Under the pieces are notes generated by a model. That model was not told where the DNA came from and made no database searches. It was given only the letters and a program-made list of their open reading frames with translations. Of a DNA stretch of 64,000 nucleotides, positions 15,865 through 25,007 are shown one piece after another. Within the stretch, counting starts at the first letter, position 1; each line of letters opens with the position of its first letter. The DNA comes from CBDFLD01 sp965249005 (lineage in GTDB: Bacteria; Acidobacteriota; UBA6911): assembly GCA_965249005.1 (NCBI GenBank), contig CBDFLD010000010.1, positions 1 to 64,000 of the forward strand, given 5' to 3'. A program made the translations under genes and the position numbers.

Positions 15865-16732
15865 ACAGGAATTTACCGAAGTTTTGCGCCTGCTCGCTGC
15901 CGGCCTCGGTATGAGGGAAGGCGAAGACACGCCCTACCTCAGCCAGATCCACGACCGGCTGGCCGAGATCAAGACGCTGCATGAGCAAAGCCACCTTGCG
16001 TCTGAAGCGATCCGCGCCGAGGCCCAAGCGGTGCTCGAAGCCCATGCCGAGAGCACCCAGGACTACCTGCAGCAGATAGACGAGCCCGAACCGACCGACT
16101 TCCATCCCTTCCTGTCCGCGCCGGAGGGCACGTCGGTGCGCCACCTGCCGGACGGAGGACGCCTTTTCACCCTGGTGGATGGGGCGATGGTGCGAGTCAG
16201 TGCCGATGGTGGGTTGATCTTTATCGGCGAAGACGGCATTGCCGTTGGCCTCGAGCCGGCCCGTGGAGGAATCGTTCGGCTGCCCGACGGGCGGGAACTC
16301 ACCGTCAAGCCCGAGGCGGGCCGCGCGACTCATGAAGCCGCCGGGATCGAGGGGCTGCCGCTTGACATCGATCCGGTTCAGGTGGCCGAGGGCCGCTACC
16401 GCGTGGAACTGCCGGGTGGGTTTCGTCTGGATGTATTCCACCGCGAACGCTCCGTCGTCGTCGGCAACCCGGACGGGACCACCGACATCATCGGCCTCGC
16501 CCGTATCGAAGGGATTGGCGAGGAGGTCCGAGTGCGCCTGGTACCCGGCGGCGCCAAGGGGTTCGAGGCGCTCGACAGCGGGCATCGGGGGATCGTCGAG
16601 GCCGATGGAACCATCCATCTCGCCACAGCAAACGGCCTCGACCTCGTCATTCGGTTCCCTGATGAAGAAGAGCTGGAACGGGACACAGGGCCGGATGATC
16701 CAGTAACGACGCTTTGTGAGGAACGCGACTGA
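15854..16732 (+). CDS. Unknown beta-repeat protein between PAAR and gp25, 292 aa
   Basis: Not recognised. Residues 1-75 are alpha-helical (VLRLLAAGLGMREGEDTPYL, then a long EAQAVLEAHAESTQDYLQQI helix). Residues about 85-280 are a series of short strand-turn units built on an x-L-P-D/G-G-R/F pattern: VRHLPDGGRLFTLVDGAMVR, GIVRLPDGRELTVKPEAG, YRVELPGGFRLDVFHRE, HRGIVEADGTIHLATANG. That looks like a beta-helix or propeller-type solenoid. Coupled by overlap to both PAAR (upstream) and gp25 (ATGA downstream), so it is probably a structural hub or spike partner, or a loaded effector. Confidence 0.65.
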   Translation: MSTEQEFTEVLRLLAAGLGMREGEDTPYLSQIHDRLAEIKTLHEQSHLASEAIRAEAQAVLEAHAESTQDYLQQIDEPEPTDFHPFLSAPEGTSVRHLPDGGRLFTLVDGAMVRVSADGGLIFIGEDGIAVGLEPARGGIVRLPDGRELTVKPEAGRATHEAAGIEGLPLDIDPVQVAEGRYRVELPGGFRLDVFHRERSVVVGNPDGTTDIIGLARIEGIGEEVRVRLVPGGAKGFEALDSGHRGIVEADGTIHLATANGLDLVIRFPDEEELERDTGPDDPVTTLCEERD

Positions 16733-17202
16733 TGGCGCTCGACATCCTGGGAAAAGGGCTGGGGTTTCCGTTCCGCTTCGAGCGCCGCTCCGGCGGGGCC
16801 GAGGTGTCCTCAGCCACCTCCACCGAACACGAACACATACACGAAAGTATCGTCCAGATCCTCGGCACCAGCCCGGGCGAGCGTTTCATGCGCCCCGAGT
16901 TCGGTTCCCGCCTGAAGAGTCTGGTCTTCGAGGCCAACGACGAGGTGCTCAAAGGTTTGATCCGCCACTACGTGATCGAGGCGATCAAGCAGTGGGAGAA
17001 ACGCGTCATCGTTACCGCCGTGACGTTCGATCCCTCTCCCCAGGAGATCGACCGCCAGGTGCTGCCCGCGCGCATCTCCTACCGCGTCATCCGGAGCCAG
17101 GTGGAAGGGAATTTGGTCTATCCCTTCCATCGCGAGCCGCTCCAGGTTTCCACGACCCGAGGTTCTACTTCCCGACACATTTCCGCCGTTGCCGGTAAGT
17201 AA
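16732..17202 (+). CDS. Baseplate wedge protein gp25/GPW, 156 aa
   Basis: Initiates sheath assembly from the baseplate. The diagnostic segment is present: HIHESIVQILGTSPGERFMR followed by PEFGSRLKSLVFE (the GER-MRPEFGS-L motif), then a helix and strands PARISYRVIRSQVEGNLVYP. ATG 16732 overlaps the previous stop. The final codons overlap late-promoter copy 3, whose TAAGTAA includes this gene's stop. Confidence 0.92.
   Translation: MALDILGKGLGFPFRFERRSGGAEVSSATSTEHEHIHESIVQILGTSPGERFMRPEFGSRLKSLVFEANDEVLKGLIRHYVIEAIKQWEKRVIVTAVTFDPSPQEIDRQVLPARISYRVIRSQVEGNLVYPFHREPLQVSTTRGSTSRHISAVAGK
17172..17202 (+). promoter_or_regulatory. Putative phage late promoter, copy 3
   Basis: CCGACA (17172-17177), 18 bases, TAAGTAA (17196-17202). 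It lies inside the 3' end of gp25 and 67 bases before the gpJ-like start. Same spacing and flanking bases as the copies at 1909 and 11989, with the spacer centre diverged. Confidence 0.5.
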
Positions 17203-17268
17203 CAACTAAGGGGTGTGCCGGGACTGGCTCCCGGGGCGGCGCCCCAAGACGGACAGAGGAACGAGAAG

Positions 17269-18678
17269 ATGGGTCGAGCGAGCATTGCCTATACGAACAA
17301 GGACTACGACTCCCTGCGCCGGGAGTTGCTGGGGAAAGTGCCGCAGCTGACCGACCGCTGGACGGATTTCAACGCCTCCGACCTCGGTGTCGTGCTGCTG
17401 GAGCTCTTCTGCGGGGTCGGTGACATGCTGGCCTACTACCTGGACGCCCAGGCGGCGGAGGCCTTCCTGCCGACGGCCCGGCAGCGCCAGAACGTCATCC
17501 AGCTCTGCAGGCTCATCGGCTACCGGCTCGACGCTCCCGTCGCTGCCACGACCGCCTTGCGGTTCTCTCTCGACGTGCCCCTGGATGAAGATCTCCTTCT
17601 ACCGGCGAAAACGGTGGCCAGCGCCCGTCTGGACGACGGCGACGTGGAATTCGAGACGGTCGCGGAAGCCATCCTTCCGAAGGGCCAGCTGACGGTCGAC
17701 GTCGACGCGCGCCAGGGACGCCGCAAGGTGGAGACCTTCACCGGCACGGGGGAGCCGAACGCACATTTTTCGCTGACCGGGACCCGGATCGCTCAGGGCA
17801 GCCTGCGTGTGCTGATCAACGAGCAGGCCTGGCGGGGAGTCTTGCACTTTCAGGAAAGCGGCGGCGAGGACGAACACTTCGAGGTCGAGACCGATGGGCT
17901 GGACCGGACGCGCATTCTCTTCGGTGACGGGGTGCGTGGCGCGGCGCCGCTGGGGGGAGCCGCGATCCATGTCTCCTACCTCGAGACCCTGGGCGCCGGC
18001 GGTAATCTTGGCCCCGGAGTCGTCACCCAAATCAAGAGTCCGATCCAACTGAGCGGTGAGCCCATAGCGCTCGGCGTCACCAATCCGGTCCCGGCCACCG
18101 GCGGCGCGGACCGCGAGAGCCTGGAGCACGCCCGCCGGCAAGCCCCGGCGGAAATCCGCTCCTTATGGAAGGCGCTCACCAAGGACGACTACCAGGCGCT
18201 GTCCGAAGGATACCCAGGAGTGGCCAAGGCCCAGGTCCTGGATGTCAACGACTGCCCGAGCTTGCGCTACTACCAGGTCAACCTGACCATTGCGCCCCGA
18301 GGCGGCGGACCCCCCTCGGCGTTGCTCAAACAGGACCTCGCTCAGTTTCTGGAATCCCGCAAGGTCGTGACTCTCGAGATCAACCTCTACGATGCCCTTT
18401 ACCGGCCGGTGTCCATTGACGCCGACATCCATGTCTTCTCAGGCGAAGACCCGGGCTTGGTGCGCCGCCGGATCGAGCAGGCCCTCGGGGACTACTTCGA
18501 CTTCGAGCGCGTGGACTTCGGCCAACCGGTGCCCTCCTCGGACCTGATCGCCCTGATTGACGGCGTGCGCGGCGTCAGCCACGCTCATCTCTACGCCCCG
18601 GTGCAGGATGTCGAGGTTCGTGCCGGGACCATTCCGGTGTTGGGGGAGGTTCGTCTGGATGTCCGGAGGGCCGCCTGA
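17269..18678 (+). CDS. Baseplate assembly protein J (gpJ-like), 469 aa
   Basis: Baseplate wedge. The protein has the gpJ start ASIAYTNKDYDSLRRELLGK with LTDRWTDFNASDLGVVLLEL, a jelly-roll-rich middle, and the C-terminal gpJ domain (GADRESLEHARRQAPAEIRS, LTKDDYQALSEGYPGVAKAQ, then LIALIDGVRGVSHAHL). ATG 17269 is preferred over GTG 17215 because AGAGGAACGAG sits just upstream and the family N-terminus begins here. Stop and next start overlap (TGATG). Confidence 0.92.
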   Translation: MGRASIAYTNKDYDSLRRELLGKVPQLTDRWTDFNASDLGVVLLELFCGVGDMLAYYLDAQAAEAFLPTARQRQNVIQLCRLIGYRLDAPVAATTALRFSLDVPLDEDLLLPAKTVASARLDDGDVEFETVAEAILPKGQLTVDVDARQGRRKVETFTGTGEPNAHFSLTGTRIAQGSLRVLINEQAWRGVLHFQESGGEDEHFEVETDGLDRTRILFGDGVRGAAPLGGAAIHVSYLETLGAGGNLGPGVVTQIKSPIQLSGEPIALGVTNPVPATGGADRESLEHARRQAPAEIRSLWKALTKDDYQALSEGYPGVAKAQVLDVNDCPSLRYYQVNLTIAPRGGGPPSALLKQDLAQFLESRKVVTLEINLYDALYRPVSIDADIHVFSGEDPGLVRRRIEQALGDYFDFERVDFGQPVPSSDLIALIDGVRGVSHAHLYAPVQDVEVRAGTIPVLGEVRLDVRRAA

Positions 18679-19733
18679 TGGCTCCCTATTTCGAGAAGAA
18701 GCTCATCGAGCTGCTTCCGCCCTTGTACAAGGAAAGGGACGAGACAGGCGACCTCGAAGCGTTCCTCCGCATCCAGGCCACTGCGCTCGACGAACTCAAA
18801 GAGCACATCGACCGCCTCCCGGAACTGTTTGACGTCGACCGCTGCGAGGACCGGTTTTTACCCCTGCTCGGCGAGGTGGTCGGGCATCGGTTCAACCCGC
18901 AAGCCGACGCCGAGATCCAGCGCCGGGACATCCGCGAGGCCATCGAGATCTATCGCCGCAAGGGGACGCTCCCGGCCATCGGACGTGCGCTGGCTGAGGA
19001 CGGCTGGAGTGGGAGGATCGAGGAGACCTTCCGCCGGGCGCTGCGCTTGAATCGCCGCGGGGTCCTGAGTCGCTCCAAGCTGCCCGGATCGATCTACAGC
19101 CTGGGCGCCTACCGCGTCGAAAGCAACACCCTCAACCCGGGCCTTCGGGACCGGTTGCGGTTCCATCATCCCGCCGGCACGCGGGTCTTCTTCCGGCAGT
19201 GGCTCTCGCTCGTCGGGTCGATGGCCTCCGAGGTCGAGGCCGTCACCAAGGAGCGAGTGCGGCGCATCGGCCTCGGGCAGCTCGACGAGACCTTCGTCGT
19301 CGGCCACAACGCCCTGAACGGCAGCCGTCGCCTGACGCGCACCGAAAAGACTTGGGGGTTGTGGTGGGGCACCGCCGGCACCACCCTCCTGCACGAGGTG
19401 GAGCGCGCCGGGGTCTCGATCCGCCGCTGGCATGGCCGCACTCCGAGATTCCAGCTGAATGCGAGTCCCCTCAACGGCGAGCAGCTGCCCAACGTATGGA
19501 TCAGCGAGCGCAAGCTCGCCATTTGCTGCGTGATCGAAACCCGGGCTCGACCGGCGCCGGCTGCCCCCTTCATCCGTCTGGCGGGTCAGAACCTGAACCA
19601 GGCCCGCCTCAATCGATCCGCGCCGGCATGCACCGTCGTGTTCCGCCAAAAGGACGACTACGCCGAAGCGCGGGCGGGCTTCGCGGCCGCGGCCAATCTC
19701 TTCACCGTCACCCAGTGGCCGGCCCCCGCTTAA
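18678..19733 (+). CDS. Tail protein I (gpI-like) baseplate protein, 351 aa
   Basis: The N-terminal 170 residues match phage tail protein I: LIELLPPLYKERDETGDLEA, FLPLLGEVVGHRFNPQADAE, and REAIEIYRRKGTLPAIGRAL. The C-terminal half is an extension rich in strands (LWWGTAGTTLLHEVERAGVS, FIRLAGQNLNQARLNRS), probably contacting the fibres that follow. ATG overlaps the gpJ stop by one base. Longer than the P2 protein (about 176 aa) because of this extension. Confidence 0.82.
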   Translation: MAPYFEKKLIELLPPLYKERDETGDLEAFLRIQATALDELKEHIDRLPELFDVDRCEDRFLPLLGEVVGHRFNPQADAEIQRRDIREAIEIYRRKGTLPAIGRALAEDGWSGRIEETFRRALRLNRRGVLSRSKLPGSIYSLGAYRVESNTLNPGLRDRLRFHHPAGTRVFFRQWLSLVGSMASEVEAVTKERVRRIGLGQLDETFVVGHNALNGSRRLTRTEKTWGLWWGTAGTTLLHEVERAGVSIRRWHGRTPRFQLNASPLNGEQLPNVWISERKLAICCVIETRARPAPAAPFIRLAGQNLNQARLNRSAPACTVVFRQKDDYAEARAGFAAAANLFTVTQWPAPA

Positions 19734-19744
19734 GGAGGATTCAG

Positions 19745-20338
19745 GTGGCCATTCATCTCTACGAGGACAGCGCGCTCACCCAGCAGATCTCCGAGGGCGA
19801 TCTCTCGAACCCGGACAATGACACCTACAACGGCACGGATGGGGAAGCGAAGGACAAGGAGCTGTTCCTCGCCAACGAGCAGACCACCCTGGCTTCGGCT
19901 CTGGCCTCGGGCGCGACCTCGGTCTCGCTCTCAGCGGCCCGGTTCGCCAACGACGAGGTCATCATCATCGGCAGCGAGCAGATGTTGATCACCGCCGGCG
20001 GCGGCACCACCACGCTCACCGTCACGCGCGGTCACGCCAACACGACCGCCGCCGCGCACAGCTCCGGGGCGGTTGTCTACTCCGGCTACGACTACACCGA
20101 TCTGGTGATCGAGCCGGTCGACGAGACGGGCGGCGACGAGAGCGATTGGTACAAGCTGTCGCTGACCGAGGCGGGCCTGGAATCGGCCACAGCGGGCGCG
20201 TCGCTCACCGTGGGCGACAAGGACCATGACGACACCACTTCGATCTGGCGGCGCTGCACCGTGCCCGCCTCCACGGCCGTGCAGAACAAGATCGACCTGA
20301 AGCTCAGGATCACCGGCACCGAGAACCCGATTGAGTAG
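19745..20338 (+). CDS. Virion structural protein of unknown family, 197 aa
   Basis: GTG 19745 behind TAAGGAGG. The sequence is beta-rich: AIHLYEDSALTQQISEGDLS, FANDEVIIIGSEQMLITAGG and YTDLVIEPVDETGGDESDWY. Repeated short strands with Thr/Ala/Gly turns are typical of tail appendage or adhesin-like proteins. Located between gpI and fibre genes, so probably baseplate periphery or fibre base. The family is not recognised. Confidence 0.6.
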   Translation: MAIHLYEDSALTQQISEGDLSNPDNDTYNGTDGEAKDKELFLANEQTTLASALASGATSVSLSAARFANDEVIIIGSEQMLITAGGGTTTLTVTRGHANTTAAAHSSGAVVYSGYDYTDLVIEPVDETGGDESDWYKLSLTEAGLESATAGASLTVGDKDHDDTTSIWRRCTVPASTAVQNKIDLKLRITGTENPIE

Positions 20339-20377
20339 GGGGCCAATGAATGAAGACCGTCCAAGGGGAGCTGAAGC

Positions 20378-20842
20378 GTGAGCACGAGCATCCAGCGGGA
20401 GGCGGACGCGGCGGTACGCGTCGTCGCGCCGGTGTCCATCGAGGCGGCTATCGCCGCCCGGGTCATTCGGGAACTGGATCAACGCGCCGACGGCGGGCAA
20501 TGGGTCACGCGGCCGATCCATTTCGAGGGCGACCTGGAGCCGCGCATCCACGGACTGGTCTCAATCCGCGGCGATGCCAAACAGCGGATCACCGCAAACG
20601 TGACCCGGTCCTCGGATGGCCGTCAGTGGGTGGTCCGACCCGAAGTGCGGGACGCCGACACCCGGCAAGCCGTCTCGATGGTGCTGGCGGCGGCTGTGGA
20701 CAGCCGGCAGTGGGTCGTGGCGGGACGCGAGTCGGTGCTGGACTGCCACCAACGCGTCCTCGGAAAGGTGACGCCGGACGCGGCGAGCCGGCAGACGGTC
20801 TTCGCCGTGCTCATCCGCGAAAGCCACCGCATCCAGGTCTGA
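20378..20842 (+). CDS. Virion-associated repeat protein, 154 aa
   Basis: GTG 20378 behind AAGGGGAG. It has internal repeats built on a QWV core: ADGGQWVTRPIHFEGD, SDGRQWVVRPEVRDAD and DSRQWVVAGRES. About four repeats of 30-35 residues with variable linkers make up the whole protein. Such repeats suggest an elongated beta structure, possibly a fibre connector. Flanked by two structural genes in the same operon. No known family. Confidence 0.55.
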   Translation: MSTSIQREADAAVRVVAPVSIEAAIAARVIRELDQRADGGQWVTRPIHFEGDLEPRIHGLVSIRGDAKQRITANVTRSSDGRQWVVRPEVRDADTRQAVSMVLAAAVDSRQWVVAGRESVLDCHQRVLGKVTPDAASRQTVFAVLIRESHRIQV

Positions 20843-20855
20843 AGGAGCGATTCGC

Positions 20856-21389
20856 ATGTCCCTCGGATTGATCGTCACAAGCGGCCGCATCCTCACCGCC
20901 AAGCTTCTGCTCGGCGAGCCGGTCGAAGGCATCACCCACTGCGCCATCGGCGAGGGGGACGCGACGTTCACCGACCCCCTCAATCCGCCGGTGCCGGACA
21001 TCGATCAGCGGGCGCTCAAGAACGAGCACGCCCGCAAGCGCTTCTACAAGCGCACCTTCCTCAAGGAGGACACCCAGGGGTCGCTGATCGTGAACGGCGT
21101 CCACTACCTCGAGACCGTCCGGGAGACCCGGACCCTCGGCGTCTACTTCCGTTTCGAGGAGAGCGAGGCCAACGGCATCACCATCCGCGAGTACGGCTTT
21201 TTCGGCGGCAACGTCGCCTACGTGGACGGGCATGACGCGGACTACGCGGCCGGGGGCGTCCATCACCCCGACACCAATCCGGCCGGTGAGGTGCTCAACG
21301 CCGGCTACCTCTACGAGGTCAAGAACATCCCCGACTTCAGCAAGATCTCCGACACGCGGGTGGAGCTCGTCGGGATCATCAAGATCTAG
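20856..21389 (+). CDS. Phage tail-collar fibre N-terminal-like protein, 177 aa
   Basis: The start MSLGLIVTSGRILTAKLLLG and the segment THCAIGEGDATFTDPLNPPV are characteristic of the tail-collar fibre N-terminal family, which attaches fibres to the baseplate. It continues with KRTFLKEDTQGSLIVNGVHY, NGITIREYGFFGGNVAY and LYEVKNIPDFSKIS. Here the domain is a stand-alone protein rather than the head of a long fibre, so a separate fibre, probably the next gene, would dock on it. ATG behind GAAGGAG. Confidence 0.85.
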   Translation: MSLGLIVTSGRILTAKLLLGEPVEGITHCAIGEGDATFTDPLNPPVPDIDQRALKNEHARKRFYKRTFLKEDTQGSLIVNGVHYLETVRETRTLGVYFRFEESEANGITIREYGFFGGNVAYVDGHDADYAAGGVHHPDTNPAGEVLNAGYLYEVKNIPDFSKISDTRVELVGIIKI

Positions 21390-21400
21390 GAGAAACACCC

Positions 21401-24400
21401 ATGTCCATCTCGCGCGACACCTTCAACCCCGAGGCCAACTACAAGCGGGTGCGCTACCACCAGGACCGCGACCTGCTCGACTCCGAACTCAACGAGCAGC
21501 AGGACATCCTGCATCGCGAGCGCAAGAAGATCGCCGACCAGCTCTTCAAGGAAGGCTCGGTGATCGGCGGCCTGACCGTGTCGATTACCGGCAACGTCCT
21601 GAGCGTAGCCGCGGGGCTCGTCTACATCGACGGTTCCGTCGAGCAGGTGCCGGGCGCGGTCCTCACCTACGATCCGGCCGTCGATGTGGGCGCGGACTAC
21701 GTCTACGTCGAGCTCTTGAAATACAACTACGGCCTCAACCACGACGCCGCGCTGATCAACCCGGCCACGGGGGAGCCGACCGCCGAGCGCGAGAAGTGGG
21801 TCCTGGCCCTCAAGGACCACGACACCAGCGCCGAGGCGCTGCCCAACAACGTCACCGAGCGCAAGGTCGTCGCCATCTACAAATTCGACCGGGAAACAGG
21901 CGAGGTCACGACCACGGTCCAGGAGAAGTCCCAGATGTACCTGCGGGACCTCTTGGGCACACTCCCGGGCGACCGCATCACGGTCGCCTCCATCACTGAG
22001 AACCAGCTCGCGTTCGCGGCGGCCGAAGGGTTGAACTCGCTGCTCGACAACCTGGCCGAGCGGACCTTCGATCAGGCCGGCAGCTACCTGGTCCAGGGGC
22101 TCGACAGCTTCATCGGCAGCGACGACGGCGAGAGTGTCGAGGTGATCACCAACGCCGGTCGCGCCTACATCCAGGGCTACCGCCTGCAGAAGGACCTGCC
22201 CACCACCACACTGGTGCCGAAGTCCGTTGCCACCAAGGCGGTGCGCGGCGAGCAGAAGACCTACAGCGTCGGCAACCGGCGCTACCCGGTCAACAGCACG
22301 CCACTCAAGGCGACCCGTCAGGTCGAGGCCATCGTCGCCATCGTTTCGAACATCACCCGAGGGTCGGTGGGCGGCGGCGAGGACCTCCTGCAGCCCAACC
22401 CGGTGGTGGACATCCTCGAGGTGAGCCAGGGCGCCACCGTCTATCAGGAGGGCGTCGACTGGCGGCAGTCCGGCAACCACGTGGACTGGCTCGGCTCAGG
22501 ACAAGAGCCCGCCATCGGCACCACCTACACGGTGCGCTGGACCTATACGCGCCAGATGGTCCGAGGCAGCGACTATGTGGACGGTGGCTGGTTCGGCGAA
22601 TCCGCGCATCCCGTCCCGGCAGAGTACTTCTACCTGGTGACCGCCGTGGACGGAGATGGCGAGACCCCCTATGACGCGGACCAGGTCGTCTCCCGCGACA
22701 CGCTCGCGGGGGAGATCAACCGGCTCACCTGGTTGCCGGTCAACGGCGCCACGGGCTACCGCATCTACCGGGCTACCCGGAACACCGGACACGCCGACTT
22801 CGAGCGGCTCGCCGATGTCGCCGCGGCGGCGAGCGCCTACGTGGACGATGGTGTGGACGAGATCGCGGGCGGCACACCGCCCGAAGCCAACACCAGCGAT
22901 GTGACGATGTCGCCGGTCCGGATCGCACTGGACGACCTGAGCCTGGTGAACTTCGGCCGAAGTGATGTGGGCGATGCGCCGGTGGACGGCTCGAACGTGA
23001 GCATTGACTACGACTACACCCTGGGGCGCAAGGACGTGATCTACGCCACCACCGGCGAGATCAAGCGGCTCGAGGGCGCGCCGGCGGACAGGCCGAAGCT
23101 GCCGCTGGTCCCGGAAGGCACGCTGGCCTTGGGCAGCATCGACTGCCCGCCCAACTCGGTCGCGATGCGGATCATCAACTTCGGGCTGACCCGCGTCACC
23201 ATGGACCGGCTGCACGAGATCATCCAGGACGTCGAGGACCTCAAGGTCAACGATGCGCAGTTCCAGATGAACTCGGAGCTCCAGAACCGGGACGCGCAGA
23301 CCAAGAAGGGCATCTACTCGGACGATTTCTCGAGCGACGCCCAGTCCGACATCCACCACGCGGAGTGGAACGCGCGCATCGACCCCGTGCGCCAGTTCGT
23401 GGGCCCGGGCCGCGCGGCCACGGCCAACGCGCTCGAGGTGGATCGATCTGCGAGCCGGGCGCTGTTCAACGGTAGCCTGGTCCTGCTGCCCGGCGCCGAA
23501 AAGGTGCTGATCGAGCAGAGCGATTGGTCCGAGGACAAGAACATCAACCCCTATGCGGTGTTCGAGAAGCCGGCGGCCGGGGTCGAAGTCACACCCAACA
23601 TCGGCCGCCGGGGACAGACCGGCATCGCCGTGACGGGAGCCAACTTCACCCCCGGCGCCAGCGCCGTCACCGTGCGCTGCGGCGGGCGCGTGGTCGCCAC
23701 CGGCGTCACCGCCGACGCGGCGGGACGAGTGAGCGCCTCTTTCGTCGTGCCCGCCGACGTCCCGAGCGGCAACCGCATCGTCGAGGTGACCGACGGCGCC
23801 GGGTCCGCCCAGACGAACCTGCGGGTCAACGATCCGCTGGTGATCACCCGCATCCAGCGCGTCGTCGTCAACCGCACCATCGTCGAGCGCCAGACCATCG
23901 TGCGCACGATCCCGCCCCGGATCATCCGCGTTCCCGTGGTGCGCACCGTGTGGCGCTGGCGGTGGCTGTGGCGCCGCCGCGACCCCCTGGCCCAAACCTT
24001 CAGCTTCACCCGAAACCGCGTCGTCTCGGCCGTGGGCGTCGAGTTCACGGCTAAGGACGCCTCGATCCCCGTCACCGTTCAGATCCGCGGCGTCACCACG
24101 GGTCTGCCCAACGAGGTCGTGCTGGCGGAAAAGGTTGTCGCCCCTGACGAGATCGCGCTCGACGGGGAGACGAAGATCGCCTTCGACGATCCCTTCTACG
24201 CCCAGGCGAACACGAGCTACGCGGTGGTGCTCCTCACCAACAGCGCCGACTACCGGGTGCGCATCGCCACCCTCGGACAGCGGGGACAAAACGGGATCAT
24301 CACCCGCCAAGCCTACGCCCAGGGCGTGCTGCTCGAAAGTTCGAACGCCGAGACCTGGACGCCGCTCAATGCCTCCGACTTGGCGCTCAAGATCTACGGC

Positions 24401-24994
24401 TACGACTTCGAAACCACAGGCGAGGTGCGTTTCGAGCCCATCACCGGCGTCGAGTTCAGCGAGCTCAACCTCGACGAGTACTCGGCCATCCCGGAAGGTA
24501 CGGGCATCGCATGGGAATACTCGACCGACGACGGGTCCACCTGGGATGCCATCGTGCCGGCCGAGGAGGAGAACCTGCCGAACCTCGCCGCCAATGTCCT
24601 GGTACGGGCCCTGTTCGCCGGCAGCGAAGCCAATGACTCCCCCGCGCTCAACTTCAAGGACGTGAACCTCATCGGCTACCTCAACGGCACCTCCGGGACC
24701 TACGTCACCCGCGAGAACGAGCTGACCCAGGGCGTGGCATCGACCAAGGTCTACGTCCAGATGCACATCCCGAGCGGTGCCTCCCTCGACTGGTACGCCT
24801 CCAACGACGGCGGCAACACCTGGGAGTCCCTGACTCTCGACTCGACGCGCGAGATCGATCAAGAGTGGACCGAATACACCTACAGCCACACCTTCGACGA
24901 TCCGGCCGGCGACAAGGTCCGCTACAAGGCGGAGTTGACCGGCAACCGCCTCGTCTACCCGCGCATCCACACCCTGGGCGCGACGCTCAGCTGA
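21401..24994 (+). CDS. Large tail fibre / DUF4815-domain protein, 1197 aa
   Basis: Residues 1-200 match the DUF4815 phage family (RDTFNPEANYKRVRYHQDRD, LNEQQDILHRERKKIADQLF). The middle contains a fibronectin-type-III-like domain (FYLVTAVDGDGETPYDADQV, ATGYRIYRATRN) and an Ig-like GQTGIAVTGANFTPGASAV segment. Near residues 813-865 there is a striking Arg/Val then Trp/Arg-rich run (RTIVERQTIVRT, then WRWRWLWRRR). The C-terminal 300 residues are carbohydrate-binding-like beta sandwiches. Probably the main receptor-binding or fibre-shaft protein. Confidence 0.85.
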   Translation: MSISRDTFNPEANYKRVRYHQDRDLLDSELNEQQDILHRERKKIADQLFKEGSVIGGLTVSITGNVLSVAAGLVYIDGSVEQVPGAVLTYDPAVDVGADYVYVELLKYNYGLNHDAALINPATGEPTAEREKWVLALKDHDTSAEALPNNVTERKVVAIYKFDRETGEVTTTVQEKSQMYLRDLLGTLPGDRITVASITENQLAFAAAEGLNSLLDNLAERTFDQAGSYLVQGLDSFIGSDDGESVEVITNAGRAYIQGYRLQKDLPTTTLVPKSVATKAVRGEQKTYSVGNRRYPVNSTPLKATRQVEAIVAIVSNITRGSVGGGEDLLQPNPVVDILEVSQGATVYQEGVDWRQSGNHVDWLGSGQEPAIGTTYTVRWTYTRQMVRGSDYVDGGWFGESAHPVPAEYFYLVTAVDGDGETPYDADQVVSRDTLAGEINRLTWLPVNGATGYRIYRATRNTGHADFERLADVAAAASAYVDDGVDEIAGGTPPEANTSDVTMSPVRIALDDLSLVNFGRSDVGDAPVDGSNVSIDYDYTLGRKDVIYATTGEIKRLEGAPADRPKLPLVPEGTLALGSIDCPPNSVAMRIINFGLTRVTMDRLHEIIQDVEDLKVNDAQFQMNSELQNRDAQTKKGIYSDDFSSDAQSDIHHAEWNARIDPVRQFVGPGRAATANALEVDRSASRALFNGSLVLLPGAEKVLIEQSDWSEDKNINPYAVFEKPAAGVEVTPNIGRRGQTGIAVTGANFTPGASAVTVRCGGRVVATGVTADAAGRVSASFVVPADVPSGNRIVEVTDGAGSAQTNLRVNDPLVITRIQRVVVNRTIVERQTIVRTIPPRIIRVPVVRTVWRWRWLWRRRDPLAQTFSFTRNRVVSAVGVEFTAKDASIPVTVQIRGVTTGLPNEVVLAEKVVAPDEIALDGETKIAFDDPFYAQANTSYAVVLLTNSADYRVRIATLGQRGQNGIITRQAYAQGVLLESSNAETWTPLNASDLALKIYGYDFETTGEVRFEPITGVEFSELNLDEYSAIPEGTGIAWEYSTDDGSTWDAIVPAEEENLPNLAANVLVRALFAGSEANDSPALNFKDVNLIGYLNGTSGTYVTRENELTQGVASTKVYVQMHIPSGASLDWYASNDGGNTWESLTLDSTREIDQEWTEYTYSHTFDDPAGDKVRYKAELTGNRLVYPRIHTLGATLS

Positions 24995-25007
24995 CGGTGG
25001 AGTTCCG

